Numbered from the stretch's first letter, positions 9,342-19,955 are shown. The stretch: 64,000 nucleotides of DNA from Verrucomicrobiota bacterium (GCA_028293565.1 JAQGON010000111.1:1-64000), one strand, 5' to 3'. Numbers and translations are program-made. Notes: a model not told the origin generated them from the sequence alone.

Positions 9342-10586
9342 ATGCTTTTTCTCACCGGCATGCGCGACGGCGTCCGCGAGATCCTCGCCCACCCGGTGCG
9401 CTCGCTCCTCACCCTGTTCGGCCTGATCTGCGGCGTGGCCTCGCTCATCGCGATGATCGGGATGGTGCACGGCATGCTCGCGGGCTGGCGGGCGTTTCTC
9501 TACGAAACCGGGGGGCTGGAAAAAGTCGGCAGCGTCGCATCGCGTCCGCCGGCCTACCAGAAGCATCTCGCCGGAATCTCGCCGGGGCGCACCGCCCGCG
9601 ACGCGGAGGGCATCTGGCGCAACGTCCCGGGCGTGACGCATATTTCGCCCGAGTTTGCGATCGACGAATACGGCGGCACCGAGGTGAAGCGCAAGGGGCG
9701 CCGTTCGCCCGACAACCTGGTCTACGGCGTCGTTCCGGATGTGATCGTGATCAACCGCTACGAGATGGAGCGCGGGCGGTTCATCGCCTCGCTCGACGGG
9801 GAGCGCGGGCGCTGTGTCGCCGTCATCGGCGCGCAGGTCGCGAAGGACCTTTTCACCCCGGCGGAAGATCCCCTGGGCCAGACCATCGACGTGAAGGGCC
9901 AGCCCTACAGGGTCATCGGCGTCTTCCGGGAGGCGGTGTTCATGCAGGGCGGCCGCAACGTCGTCGCGTCGAAAAACCGCTCGGTCTGCCTCCCGCTGAA
10001 AACCGCGCTGCTGCGTTTCAACGGCGGGTCCGAGCGGCTGACATGGCTCAACTTTCGGGTCGGAGACGTCGAGCACCTCGACGAGGTGGTCGACGCGATC
10101 CAGAACACCCTGGTGATCCTGCACCGCGGCGTGCTCGACTTCAGCCTCGAGACCCAGGAAGAGCGCGCCACCGAATACCGTCGCACGGAGCGCAGCCTGA
10201 AGACCTCGATGGGCGGCGTCTCGGCGATCTCCCTCTTCGTCGGCGGCATCGTCATCACCAACATCATGCTCGCGTCGATCAAGGAGCGGATCCGCGAGAT
10301 CGGAGTGAGAAAGGCGCTGGGCGCGCGCCGGCGCGATATCTTCATGCAGCTGATGGCCGAGGCGCTCGCCATCGGCGCCGTGGGCGGCGCGCTCGGCGTT
10401 CTCGCCGGCATCGGGCTGGTCAATCTGCTCGTGTGGCTGCTGCCGGGCCAGCCACCGCCTTTGCTGGTGCCGTCGGCCATCGCCCTGGGATTCGGCGCGA
10501 GCCTGCTCACCGGCTTGATCGCGGGAGCCTACCCCGCGTTCACCGCTGCCCGCCTCGACCCGATCGGGGCGTTGCAGAACGAATAG
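9342..10586 (+). CDS. ABC transporter permease (MacB/FtsX-like), second paralogue
   Basis: ATG 9342; RSLLTLFGLICGVASLIAMIG; KERIREIGVRKALGARRRDIFMQL. Confidence 0.92.
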   Translation: MLFLTGMRDGVREILAHPVRSLLTLFGLICGVASLIAMIGMVHGMLAGWRAFLYETGGLEKVGSVASRPPAYQKHLAGISPGRTARDAEGIWRNVPGVTHISPEFAIDEYGGTEVKRKGRRSPDNLVYGVVPDVIVINRYEMERGRFIASLDGERGRCVAVIGAQVAKDLFTPAEDPLGQTIDVKGQPYRVIGVFREAVFMQGGRNVVASKNRSVCLPLKTALLRFNGGSERLTWLNFRVGDVEHLDEVVDAIQNTLVILHRGVLDFSLETQEERATEYRRTERSLKTSMGGVSAISLFVGGIVITNIMLASIKERIREIGVRKALGARRRDIFMQLMAEALAIGAVGGALGVLAGIGLVNLLVWLLPGQPPPLLVPSAIALGFGASLLTGLIAGAYPAFTAARLDPIGALQNE

Positions 10587-10627
10587 CGTCCTCTGCCCGT
10601 CGAACCGGGCGGTCGCCGGACGCGTGG

Positions 10628-11455
10628 CTATTTGCCGGACTTCGGGGGCTCGACCACCGTGGGCGTGCCGACGTTGACGTGACCTTCCGGGAGGGAGCTC
10701 GAGACGGTCAGCTCCTCCTTGTCGATCACCCGGTCGAAATACACCGCGCCCGCGGCCAGCATCTTTTCCATCTGCGCGTTCAGATCCTGGTCGGCGTCGT
10801 CCGTGTTGATCGTCGTGTGCCAGAGCTGCTTGGGCTTCGTCCGCTTTTCTCCCTCTTTCCTGGGCCCGCGATACTCCCACGCCGTCACATTGATGATGAG
10901 CTTCTCGCCGTCGGCGCGCTGCTGTTTCTCCTCGTAGCCCGGCTCCAGGTGCCGCATCGCGTCCTTGGGGATGCCGACGATGGTCACGGTCCGGCCGCCC
11001 ATGGCCCCGATGCCGTCGATGCCCGGCGCGTCGGTTTCGATCATGCCGTCGTCGGTGTAGGGATTTTTCAGCCACCCGCGTCCATAAAGCACCGTGACCA
11101 GGATCTCCGGGTTGGTGCCCGCCGCCGCCTCGCGAAAACCGTGCGCGGCCAGAACGCGGTTGAGGTTCTTGAGCAGCGCAAATTCGTTGACCGGCCGCAC
11201 GAGCTTGTTCTCGGGGTTGTCGATCTGTTCGATCGAGATGACCGTGTAGACCTTCCCATGTTCGCGGAGGGCCTCCTTGCCCAGGCCCTTGAAGGCCCGC
11301 TCCACCTCGGAACGCACGTTGATCTGATACTCCGGCTCGTCCGCTCGCGCGCGCAGCAGGGTCAGGCCGACGACGACCGCCAGCGCGAGCATGCGGACGG
11401 CCGGGACGAAGAACCCGGGCGCGGGAGGGCAGGAAGGAGCGGCTTTGGGGGTCAT
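10628..11455 (-). CDS. Secreted hypothetical protein
   Basis: Full-length ORF with N-terminal hydrophobic segment; no family recognised. Confidence 0.65.
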   Translation of the reverse strand: MTPKAAPSCPPAPGFFVPAVRMLALAVVVGLTLLRARADEPEYQINVRSEVERAFKGLGKEALREHGKVYTVISIEQIDNPENKLVRPVNEFALLKNLNRVLAAHGFREAAAGTNPEILVTVLYGRGWLKNPYTDDGMIETDAPGIDGIGAMGGRTVTIVGIPKDAMRHLEPGYEEKQQRADGEKLIINVTAWEYRGPRKEGEKRTKPKQLWHTTINTDDADQDLNAQMEKMLAAGAVYFDRVIDKEELTVSSSLPEGHVNVGTPTVVEPPKSGK

Positions 11456-11607
11456 GACAACGAGACGCGCGGACGAATGAATTCAGTTATCAGGAGTTTT
11501 GGATTTTCCGAAAAATCGGGAAAGGCCGCTTTCGCGTGGCGGGCTCATCCATTCGACAATCGCTCCGCGACCCTGTCAATGGGCGGCCGCGGCCGGCTCC
11601 CGGGCTT

Positions 11608-13452
11608 TCATTTCTCCGCAGCAGCCCGGCGCTCGTAGAATTCCTTCAGCACGAAAAACGCCTCCTTCTTCCGGCCGTCGCTGCTGATCAGGCCCTTCCG
11701 GTTCCAGCCGTCCTGCACCTTCGGGAGCACCCGTCGCGGCGAGCGAAAATCACAGAGGATCCATGGCGTCGTCCCGCGCCACTGCGGGATTTTTTCCAGC
11801 ATGGCGAGGGTCCGCCGGTAAACGTCGACCTGAAACTCCTCGCTGAAGCGGGTCAGCGCATCGGCGTGAAAACCCTGCAGGGCGTCGGCGCCAAATTCGC
11901 TGACGACCACCGGTTTCCCGTAGCCGAACGACCAGGTGATCTCCGGCAGCTTCGCGGGCAGTCCGTCGTACCAGCCGATGTACTCATTGAAACTGAGCAG
12001 GTCGCAGGCCTCGCCAAAGGGGTCGTCGACGATCCGCAGGCTGGGCCGCGCCGGATCCCCGCGCACCTGCATCGCCGCCGCCACGAGGCGCGCGGGATCG
12101 AGCGAGCGCGCCGTGGCGACGAGGGTCTTGAGAAATCGCGTGCGCGCCTCACTCACCGGCGTCTCGTTGGCGACCGACCAGACAATCACACTCGCGCGGT
12201 TGCGGTCGCGAACGATCAGGTCCGTGAGCTGCGCCTGCGCATTCTGCAGCGTCGCGGGATTTTCCCACTGGATCGTCCAGTAAACCGGCACCTCCTCCCA
12301 GAGCAGGAGGCCCAGTTCGTCGGCCACGCGGGCCATGTGCTCGCTGTGGGGATAATGCGCCAGCCGGACGAAATTCGCGTGGAGCTCGCGGGCCCACCCG
12401 AGCAGCAGGCGGGCGTCGGCCAGCGAGTGGGCGCGGCGCCCCTCCAGCGGATTTTCCTCATGGAGCGAAATGCCGCGCAGGAAGATGGGCCGGCCATTGA
12501 GGAGAATGTCGGAGCCGCGCACCTCGATCGTGCGGAATCCAATCCGGTCGCGGATGCGGTCCGCCGAAGTCGCGAGCGTCACCGCATAGAGGCGCGGAGT
12601 TTCGGGCGACCAACGCTCCAGGTGCGGCGCCGCGATTTCGAAATGCGCCGCGCCGGAGTCGTCGGTGTCCGCCTCCGCGGCGACGCCCGCGCCTTCGATT
12701 GTGACCACCACATGCTGGCGGGGCTCGGCGCCGTCCAGCTGCACGCTCGCCTCGATCCGGTCGGGGGAGCCCTGCTTCAGCTGCACGCGATAGTCCCGGA
12801 CAAAGGTCCCCGGGGTTTCGACCAGGCGCACGTCCCGGGTCAGGCCGCCATAGTTCCACCAGTCGGTGTTCACCGTCGGCACCGCGTCGAGGTGGCGCTG
12901 GTTGTCGACGCGGACGACGAGGAAGTTGCCCGTCTCCTTCACGCGTCCCGTCACCTCGAACTCGAACGGCGTGAAGCCGCCGATGTGGCGGCCGAGTTTC
13001 TCTCCGTTCAGATAAACGTCGGCCTGATAGTTCGCCGCGCCAAAATAGAGGAAGAGGCGCCGGCCCGGCGCGGCCGGCCGGTAATCGAACCGGCGCCGAT
13101 ACCAGACTGTGCCTTCATAATAGAAAAGCCGCTCGGCTTGGGAATTCCAGTCGCCCGGGACCTGGAGGGTGGGACTCTCGTCGAAATTGTACTCGACGAG
13201 CTCGGACTTGTCGGCGGCGTGCCGGTCGAGAAAATATCCGCCCGCGGGCTTCGCCGACGCATCGAAGGCCTGCCGGCGGTAGTCGTAGTAACCGGTTTCG
13301 TAGGGATCGACGATCACATGCCACGGTCCGTTCAAATCCAAGCCGGGACGCCCGTAGACATTCTGCAGCGCGGGAGCCCCAAGCGTCGACAGCGCGCCGC
13401 CGAAAATCAGGCCCAGGAACACCAGCGGGCCAAGGAATCCGCGCGCAATCAT
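11608..13452 (-). CDS. Glycoside hydrolase family 2 (beta-glucuronidase/galactosidase-like), secreted
   Basis: LDLNGPWHVIVDP; WYRRRFDY; GISLHEENPLEGRRAHS; ANFVRLAHYPHSEHMARVADELGLLLWEEVPVYW; WSVANETP; VSEFGADA. Start at MIARGF (13452). Confidence 0.9.
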   Translation of the reverse strand: MIARGFLGPLVFLGLIFGGALSTLGAPALQNVYGRPGLDLNGPWHVIVDPYETGYYDYRRQAFDASAKPAGGYFLDRHAADKSELVEYNFDESPTLQVPGDWNSQAERLFYYEGTVWYRRRFDYRPAAPGRRLFLYFGAANYQADVYLNGEKLGRHIGGFTPFEFEVTGRVKETGNFLVVRVDNQRHLDAVPTVNTDWWNYGGLTRDVRLVETPGTFVRDYRVQLKQGSPDRIEASVQLDGAEPRQHVVVTIEGAGVAAEADTDDSGAAHFEIAAPHLERWSPETPRLYAVTLATSADRIRDRIGFRTIEVRGSDILLNGRPIFLRGISLHEENPLEGRRAHSLADARLLLGWARELHANFVRLAHYPHSEHMARVADELGLLLWEEVPVYWTIQWENPATLQNAQAQLTDLIVRDRNRASVIVWSVANETPVSEARTRFLKTLVATARSLDPARLVAAAMQVRGDPARPSLRIVDDPFGEACDLLSFNEYIGWYDGLPAKLPEITWSFGYGKPVVVSEFGADALQGFHADALTRFSEEFQVDVYRRTLAMLEKIPQWRGTTPWILCDFRSPRRVLPKVQDGWNRKGLISSDGRKKEAFFVLKEFYERRAAAEK

Positions 13453-13471
13453 GGCGGCGGCTGCCCCGTCA

Positions 13472-13669
13472 GCGGACGCGGGTGGTGACGAGCGACTGGT
13501 AGAAAGTCGCGCTGAACTTCGGGAAGAGAAGGAATTCATCATACGGAAAGTGCTGGGCGAACATGCGTGCGATGGTGCCTTCCTCCGGGTCCATGTTGCA
13601 ATACGTCGTGGCGGCACCCGTCCAGCCAAAGCGGCGCGGCCGATCCGGGCGAAGACGCGGGGGGTTCAA
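13472..13669 (-). pseudogene. C-terminal remnant of serine beta-lactamase-like hydrolase
   Basis: RFGWTGAATTYCNMDPEEGTIARMFAQHFPYDEFLLFPKFSATFYQSLVTTRVR resembles the C-terminus of beta-lactamase-family esterases; the rest of the gene is absent. Confidence 0.5.
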
Positions 13670-13779
13670 AGTCCCGGGCGCTTCGGAAGGGCCTCTTGAA
13701 GGGCATCACGCCGCGCGGCCCGGAGCGGGGATCGCTTGCCTGTTTCGCGGGGCGATCCACGCTGCGATTTCTTTTTCCG

Positions 13780-14514
13780 ATGTCCCTGCAGACCCTCCTC
13801 GACCGCTACAAAAATCATTACGCGACGATTGCCGGCCAGCATCAGCCGGATGACGCGGCGGCGTTGGCTGTCGGCGGCGAATTCTATACCGTCGGCGCGC
13901 TCGAATATTATGTGCTCAAGGCCCACGGGCTGAACGAGTCGATGCACGTCGTGGACGTGGGATGCGGCACCGGACGCCTGGCCGCACAGCTCGCGAGACG
14001 CGGTCACCCGCATTATTCGGGCTTCGATATCATGGAGTCGGCGGTTTCCTATGCGCGGAATCTCTGCCGGATGCCGGCATGGAAGTTCGGCGTCACCGAT
14101 GGCTTGAGCGTCGACGTCCCGACGGCGAGCGCGGACATGGCGTGTTTCTTTTCGGTCTTCACCCACATCACGCACGAGCACACCTTTCTCTACCTGAAGG
14201 AAGCCGGGCGCCTGCTGAAACCCGGCGGACTGGTGATTTTCACCTATCTGGAATTTGCGGTGCACTCGCACTGGGACGCGTTCGCGAAGGCCGTGAACAA
14301 TTTCGGCACGGACGCCGAGCCCGTGGTTTTTCTCGACCGCGCGGGCCTCACGCAGTTTGCGAACCGTCTCGATTTCGAGGTCCTCGCCCTGGTCGAAGGC
14401 GACAAGCCGACCTTCCCGATCGAGGAGGAGCTGACGCTCGGACCCTGCGTGGTGATGAAAGACCGGGGCCTCTTGGGCCAGTCGATCGGCATCCTGCGCA
14501 AACGCCCCGCCTAA
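13780..14514 (+). CDS. Class I SAM-dependent methyltransferase
   Basis: VVDVGCGTGRLAAQLARRGHPHYSGFDIMES motif I; start ATG 13780. Confidence 0.88.
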   Translation: MSLQTLLDRYKNHYATIAGQHQPDDAAALAVGGEFYTVGALEYYVLKAHGLNESMHVVDVGCGTGRLAAQLARRGHPHYSGFDIMESAVSYARNLCRMPAWKFGVTDGLSVDVPTASADMACFFSVFTHITHEHTFLYLKEAGRLLKPGGLVIFTYLEFAVHSHWDAFAKAVNNFGTDAEPVVFLDRAGLTQFANRLDFEVLALVEGDKPTFPIEEELTLGPCVVMKDRGLLGQSIGILRKRPA

Positions 14515-14563
14515 TCCACCGCGTCTTCACGCGAATCGAATCCGGGCGGCAGCGACGACGACC

Positions 14564-15016
14564 ATGTTCCGAATCATTTCCCGGACTCCGGAGCAGAAGG
14601 CTGATCTCGAGTGGACTTGGGAAAGGTGTGATGAGGATTTTTTCGCGGCCGGAGCCTGCCATATTCTGGCGGGCACATTTTTGGAAATGCATCCGGCCGC
14701 GGGCCACCACGCCCTGATGCTTCAACCCGCGGAGGGCTTTCGCGGCGGTCATGTGGTCGCGACCGACGGCACGACCGTGTTCGATTGCCGGGGCTGGAGT
14801 CCCCTCGCGGTGTTTCTCCATCGCTACACCGAAGGTTGCCGCGCGATCTATCCCGGTTGGAACTGCACTCTCGTGAAAGTGGCAGCACCGCTCAGCTGGG
14901 CCTTTGCGCGGGAAACGAATTGCCGGCACGCGTCACAGTTTTTCCGCGACCCGATTCCTCGCGCGCAGGCTTTCATCCGGGGGTTTCCACCGCCCGCGCC
15001 GTCCGGCCCGGAATAG
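14564..15016 (+). CDS. Hypothetical protein
   Basis: Intact 150-aa ORF, not antisense to a recognisable gene. Confidence 0.55.
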   Translation: MFRIISRTPEQKADLEWTWERCDEDFFAAGACHILAGTFLEMHPAAGHHALMLQPAEGFRGGHVVATDGTTVFDCRGWSPLAVFLHRYTEGCRAIYPGWNCTLVKVAAPLSWAFARETNCRHASQFFRDPIPRAQAFIRGFPPPAPSGPE

Positions 15017-15043
15017 ATTCCGGTTTTTTTCCGAGCGGCGCTT

Positions 15044-15982
15044 TCAGATTCCGGACGCCGCCGGTTTCCGCGCGCAGATATTTTTCTGCCGGACGATCTC
15101 GCGGATCGTGCTGATGAAATTCAGGGCGACCAGCGACGTTGGGAGGTCGCACCAGACAGCCTCCAGATCGACGAACAGATCGGTGCCGCTGTCCTTCAGC
15201 GGCTTCATGACGAGGGTCCGATTCTGCGAGATCCCGCCGACCGTCGGGACAAGCGACACGCCCAGTCCGCTCTCGATCGCCGCGCGAAACGCTTCGGTCC
15301 CCTCGATCTGCCTGAGGTGCATCTTCAGGGACCGGTTTTTGAAGATCCGCCGCGTGATCGCCACGTGCAGGGACGCGGCCTCCTTCTTCAGCGAAAGACA
15401 GAGGATCGGCGCCTGCGCCAGATCGGCCAGCGCGACCCGCGCCGGGCGGGCCAGGGGATGACTTCGCAACATCGCCGCCCGGATCGGCGAGTGGGCGATT
15501 TCGACGTGTCCCATCCCGCTTGGCAGATATGCGGCTCCGGCGACGGTGAAGCCGACCTGAAGATTCCCCGACTCCACGGCTTCGATCTGCGAAACCAGCG
15601 ACATCTCCACCAGCGTCACTTCGACGTTGGGAAACTTCCGATGGAACGCCGTCAGGGTCGCAGGCATGAATCCCATCAGGAGCGGTTCGACGTACCCCAC
15701 CGCGAGGCGGCCGCGAAGCCCGTTGGCCGCATCCCGGGTCAGGGCCATCGCCCGCTGTGACTGCGACAAGATGTGGCGCGCTTCCGTCAGGAACGTGGCG
15801 CCTGCTTCCGTCAACCGGACCCCGCCCTGATTGCGGCTGAGCAACTGGACGCCAAGTTCGGACTCCAGGTCCCTCACCTGCCGGCTGAGCGCCGGCTGCG
15901 CGATGTGCAGGCGCTGGGAGGCCTTGCGGTAGCTGAGCTCGTCGGCGACCGCCACGAAGTACCGCATGTGCCTCAGCTCCAC
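15044..15982 (-). CDS. LysR-family transcriptional regulator
   Basis: MELRHMRYFVAVADELSYRKASQRLHIAQPALSRQVRDLESELGVQLLSR HTH. Confidence 0.95.
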   Translation of the reverse strand: MELRHMRYFVAVADELSYRKASQRLHIAQPALSRQVRDLESELGVQLLSRNQGGVRLTEAGATFLTEARHILSQSQRAMALTRDAANGLRGRLAVGYVEPLLMGFMPATLTAFHRKFPNVEVTLVEMSLVSQIEAVESGNLQVGFTVAGAAYLPSGMGHVEIAHSPIRAAMLRSHPLARPARVALADLAQAPILCLSLKKEAASLHVAITRRIFKNRSLKMHLRQIEGTEAFRAAIESGLGVSLVPTVGGISQNRTLVMKPLKDSGTDLFVDLEAVWCDLPTSLVALNFISTIREIVRQKNICARKPAASGI

Positions 15983-16147
15983 GCGATGCTCTGATAATAA
16001 AAAGCGATCGCCGTAGGAAGAACAAAGTAATTTGGGGCGGACGGTCCTGTGCTACCTTGCCGCCGCTGTTCCCGCGACGGAGCCGCTGCACCGAAATCAA
16101 CCGCCAGGCCAAAAAACCGAAGTCCTCCCCCATGCCTTCCTGCTCAC

Positions 16148-18049
16148 ATGCGAATCCTGCATCTTGAGGACAATCCGCTGGATGCCGAACTCGTTCACAA
16201 TGCACTTTCCGCCGAATTTGCCGAGTGTGTCGTCACCGTGGTGGTCACCCGGAAGGACTTTGCCGCTCAGCTGGCCGCGGACCCTCCCGACCTGATTCTT
16301 TCGGACTTTTCCCTGCCCGGCTTCAGCGGCCTCGAGGCGCTGGCTTTGGCCCGCGAAGGCTATTGCCACATTCCGTTTGTTTTTGTCTCCGGCACGATCG
16401 GCGAGGAACGCGCCATCGCCGCCGTCCGCGCGGGTGCGTACGACTACGTTCTCAAGGACAGCCTGGCCCGCCTTCCGGTGGTCATTCGCCGCGTGCTGGA
16501 GGATTCCGACCGGCGCCGCCTGCGCGAAAAGGACGTCTGCCGCATCCGGGAACTGATCGGCGTCATCGAACACGCCGCCGAAGCCATCGTCGTCAGTGAC
16601 ATGTCCTCGCGGATCACGCTCTGGAACGACGGCGCCGTCCGCCTCTACGGGATTCCCGCCGCCGAGGCGGTGGGCCGGACTTCCGAGGAGGTTTTTCCGG
16701 CAGGCCAGCTCGGGGAACTGCAGGACGCGCGCGCGATCACGCTGGAAAAGGACCACTGGCGCCGGGAACTCGGCATCGTCACCCATGATGGCCGGCACAT
16801 CGTGGTCGATCTCCACATGACCCTGGTCCGTGACGCCCAAGGCCGTCCCACCGCGCGCCTGACGATCGCGACGGACGTGACGGAGAAAAAAAAGCTCGAG
16901 GAGAAGTTTCTCCGGGCGCAGCGGGTCGAGGGGCTGGGCCTGCTGGCCGCCGGGATCGCTCACGATTTCAACAACATCCTCGCCCCGATGGTCATGGCCT
17001 TTCCGCTCCTGCGCCAGCGCGCCCACCATCCGGCGGATCTCCGGCTGCTGGAAATCCTCGAGAAAAACACCGAGCGCGGCGCCAGCCTGGTCCGCCAGAT
17101 CCTGGGCTTCGCCCGCGGCGCCGCCGGCGATTTTCAGCTGACCCAGGTCCGGCATCTCCTCCGGGACGTCGGCGAAGTCATCGAGGCAAGTTTTCCCAAG
17201 TCGATCGTCCTGGACGAACAGGTGCCCGACGCGCTCTGGCCGATCCACGCGAACCCGACGCAGATCCACCAGATCCTGCTGAACCTCGCGGTGAACGCCC
17301 GCGATGCGATGATGCCCCGCGGCGGCACCCTGCGCCTGCGCGCCGAGAACCGGACCCTGGTCGAGCCGGCGGCGCTCGAGGGCGCGCGGCCCGGGGAATT
17401 TCTCATTCTCGAAGTCTCCGACACCGGCACGGGAATGGCGCCCGAGGTGATCGCGCGGATCTGGGAGCCGTTTTTCACCACCAAGGCGGAGGACAAGGGC
17501 ACGGGACTCGGGCTCTCCACCGTGCGCGGCATCGCGGCGGCGCACGGCGGTTTCGTCACGGTCGAGAGCCGCGTCGGATACGGCAGTTGCTTCCGGGTCT
17601 TCCTGCCGGCGGTCAAACCGGCCGGCCACGCGAGTGCGCCGGTCGCGGAGCCCGCGACGCCCCAGGGCAACGGCGAGCTCGTGCTGATCGCGGACGACGA
17701 AGCCGACGTCCGCGACCTCATTGCGGCGATTCTGGTCCAGCACGGCTACCAGGTCCTGACCTGCAAGGACGGCATCGAGGCGATCGGGCTGTTTTCCCGG
17801 CGGGGACCGGAAATCAAGGCCGTGGTCACGGACATCAGCATGCCCAATCTCGGCGGCGCCGCCCTCGCCCTCGTGCTGCGGCGGCTGCAGCCCGCCATTC
17901 CGATCCTGGCCACGAGCGGCTTGGGCAGCGCCGATCCGGCGGGCGCGTCCGAATCCGCGGCATTCTCCGCGACGCTTTCGAAACCCTTCACGGTGGATGC
18001 CCTCCTCCTCGCCGTGCACCGAATCCTGCTGAAATCATCGATCCCGTAG
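16148..18049 (+). CDS. Hybrid histidine kinase, REC-PAS-HisKA-HATPase-REC
   Basis: MRILHLEDNPLDAELVHNAL (REC); GIAHDFNNILAPM (H box); GTGLGLSTVRGI (G box); C-terminal LIADDEADVRDLI REC. Confidence 0.93.
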   Translation: MRILHLEDNPLDAELVHNALSAEFAECVVTVVVTRKDFAAQLAADPPDLILSDFSLPGFSGLEALALAREGYCHIPFVFVSGTIGEERAIAAVRAGAYDYVLKDSLARLPVVIRRVLEDSDRRRLREKDVCRIRELIGVIEHAAEAIVVSDMSSRITLWNDGAVRLYGIPAAEAVGRTSEEVFPAGQLGELQDARAITLEKDHWRRELGIVTHDGRHIVVDLHMTLVRDAQGRPTARLTIATDVTEKKKLEEKFLRAQRVEGLGLLAAGIAHDFNNILAPMVMAFPLLRQRAHHPADLRLLEILEKNTERGASLVRQILGFARGAAGDFQLTQVRHLLRDVGEVIEASFPKSIVLDEQVPDALWPIHANPTQIHQILLNLAVNARDAMMPRGGTLRLRAENRTLVEPAALEGARPGEFLILEVSDTGTGMAPEVIARIWEPFFTTKAEDKGTGLGLSTVRGIAAAHGGFVTVESRVGYGSCFRVFLPAVKPAGHASAPVAEPATPQGNGELVLIADDEADVRDLIAAILVQHGYQVLTCKDGIEAIGLFSRRGPEIKAVVTDISMPNLGGAALALVLRRLQPAIPILATSGLGSADPAGASESAAFSATLSKPFTVDALLLAVHRILLKSSIP

Positions 18050-18058
18050 CCGCCAACC

Positions 18059-18081
18059 CCCTCCGGTCATTTGCCGGAGGG
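18059..18081. terminator. Candidate bidirectional terminator hairpin between convergent genes
   Basis: CCCTCCGG-TCATTTG-CCGGAGGG perfect 8-bp stem at the convergent 3' ends; no clear U-tract. Confidence 0.4.
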
Positions 18082-19563
18082 CGTATTGCCCGGGACCAAG
18101 CTGAAGAGGGAGACCGTCGACCTCGGGGAGGGCGACGCAATGACCAGCGCGTCGTGGAGAAAAAGATCGGTCGCGACGGTATCCAATGAGTGAGTCTGAT
18201 CCACCACTTGACGCGTCACCGTGGTCTCGCTGGTCCACGGCAAGCCACTCACGTGGATTTCAACTTTCGAAAGGTCTCCACGGTAATTGCTGACGAGAAT
18301 ATTGGCGTGCTTCTTGTCAGCCGAGAGTCCGGCCAGCACCGAGACGCCCTTCTCGATATCGCTCCCGCTCGCCTTTACTCGGGCAGGTGTCTCGAGCATC
18401 TGGCTAAAAGCCTTGAACGCATAAAAAATGGGCCGGCGTGCGCCATAGCGGTCGGCAAAACCAAAACCGAGGGTGTCGCCTGCATAATAAGCCGCGCCGG
18501 TGATCGTCGTATCCTGGAGGAAGGTCAAAAACGCCACATCGAACGACCCGCCTTCCGCACTGCCGATCCGTTCGAACTGCTTTCCCATCTCCACGGGATC
18601 ATAAAACCAGTCGTTGAATGACCGGAAAGCGGGCGCCCATTCGTCGAGTTGGTTCTCGGTTTTGGGATAACCATACTTGAGCAAAAGGCGGTGCACCTCG
18701 GCGATCTGCTTCAAGGGCATGACATGGTCGGCGCCGTAGCTGTGCCACGAGCAGAAATCGAGAGGGAGGTTCCGCTTCTGGCAGCTGGCGAGGAAGTCCT
18801 CGAGCCACCGGAAGGTCGCGAGGTCACTGCCGCCGGAGAATGCCGGGCCGCCGACCTTCAGCGCCGGGTCGAGTTCCTTCAGCACTTTCGAAACCACGCT
18901 GTAGAATTCGAGATACTCCTCCTGGGTCCCCAGCCAGAAAGATTTCAGGTTAGGCTCGTTCCAAATTTCCCAATATTCGATATTGTAGTGAAATCCGCTG
19001 GCCCAGCCCTGGTTGTAATGACGGACGATGTTCGCGCAGATTTTCGCAAACTTGGCCGAATCCGCCGGCATGCGATTCGATTTCGCCTTCTTGTATCCTG
19101 ACTTCGCCTCCTCCACGAGGTAGATATCGACGCCCAGCCCCAAATTGTAGATCGGCTTCGCCCCGACTGCCATGATGGCGCCGATATACCGGTCGGTTAA
19201 CTCGAAATCGTAATTCGCCGGATCGTCCGCATCCGCATCCATGTTTCGAAAAATATACTGGATGTGCACGCAGTCCTGCCCGGGGTAATTCGGCGCAATG
19301 GGACGGACCAGGGGGATCTTCAGCTCCCGGAATTGATCCGAGAGATCGATCGTGAAGTTTGCGGCGTATGGACCGCAGTTGACACCGAACAACGGGCGAA
19401 TGGTCCCGACCGGCGCGGAAAAATCGACGTCGATCCGCTGCACGGCGGAAGCGGGCTCCTGCGGTGCGCCTTCGGCTCCAGCGACGCTGATCAGGCCAAA
19501 AACGGCCGCCAGGAATACGGCGCTGCGGGTGCAGGTGGAAGACGAGGCGGAGTGTGGCATATG
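18067..19563 (-). CDS. GH39-like glycosyl hydrolase (xylosidase-type TIM barrel), secreted
   Basis: ORF 18067-19581, likely start MPHSASSS; YNIEYWEIWNEPNLKSFWLGTQEEYLEFY acid/base motif; LDEWAPAF. Confidence 0.8.
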   Translation of the reverse strand, partial: HMPHSASSSTCTRSAVFLAAVFGLISVAGAEGAPQEPASAVQRIDVDFSAPVGTIRPLFGVNCGPYAANFTIDLSDQFRELKIPLVRPIAPNYPGQDCVHIQYIFRNMDADADDPANYDFELTDRYIGAIMAVGAKPIYNLGLGVDIYLVEEAKSGYKKAKSNRMPADSAKFAKICANIVRHYNQGWASGFHYNIEYWEIWNEPNLKSFWLGTQEEYLEFYSVVSKVLKELDPALKVGGPAFSGGSDLATFRWLEDFLASCQKRNLPLDFCSWHSYGADHVMPLKQIAEVHRLLLKYGYPKTENQLDEWAPAFRSFNDWFYDPVEMGKQFERIGSAEGGSFDVAFLTFLQDTTITGAAYYAGDTLGFGFADRYGARRPIFYAFKAFSQMLETPARVKASGSDIEKGVSVLAGLSADKKHANILVSNYRGDLSKVEIHVSGLPWTSETTVTRQVVDQTHSLDTVATDLFLHDALVIASPSPRSTVSLFSLVPGNTPSGK

Positions 19564-19955
19564 AATCTTCGGATTGATCAACAGCGGTTGCGGTGGTGCA
19601 GCCTGAAGCCCCAGGGGGTCGCTGGCCGGGCTGCGGTTTCTAAAAAAATCTCCGGGAGTGCGTGCCCGAGGGTGCTCGCGGCTGTGTTGTCATCCTCCGG
19701 CTGCACGCGGGAGGTTATCGGCCGAAGCGCGCGAAATAATTCCGCGGTCCACGCAATCGGTTCATCGAAACTGTCGTCCATAATCGCGTCGGGGAGTCCG
19801 GATTCCAAGGGTGAGAATGCCTCATCTGCGGGAAACCGTCTACGCCTATGGACTCAATGTCTGGCATTATTCACTCACCTCAAAGCGGAGCATGATGAAG
19901 CCAATGGGGTTATCCCGAAGGGGCATGGCTCAATTCCCGACAAACTTTCCGAGAT

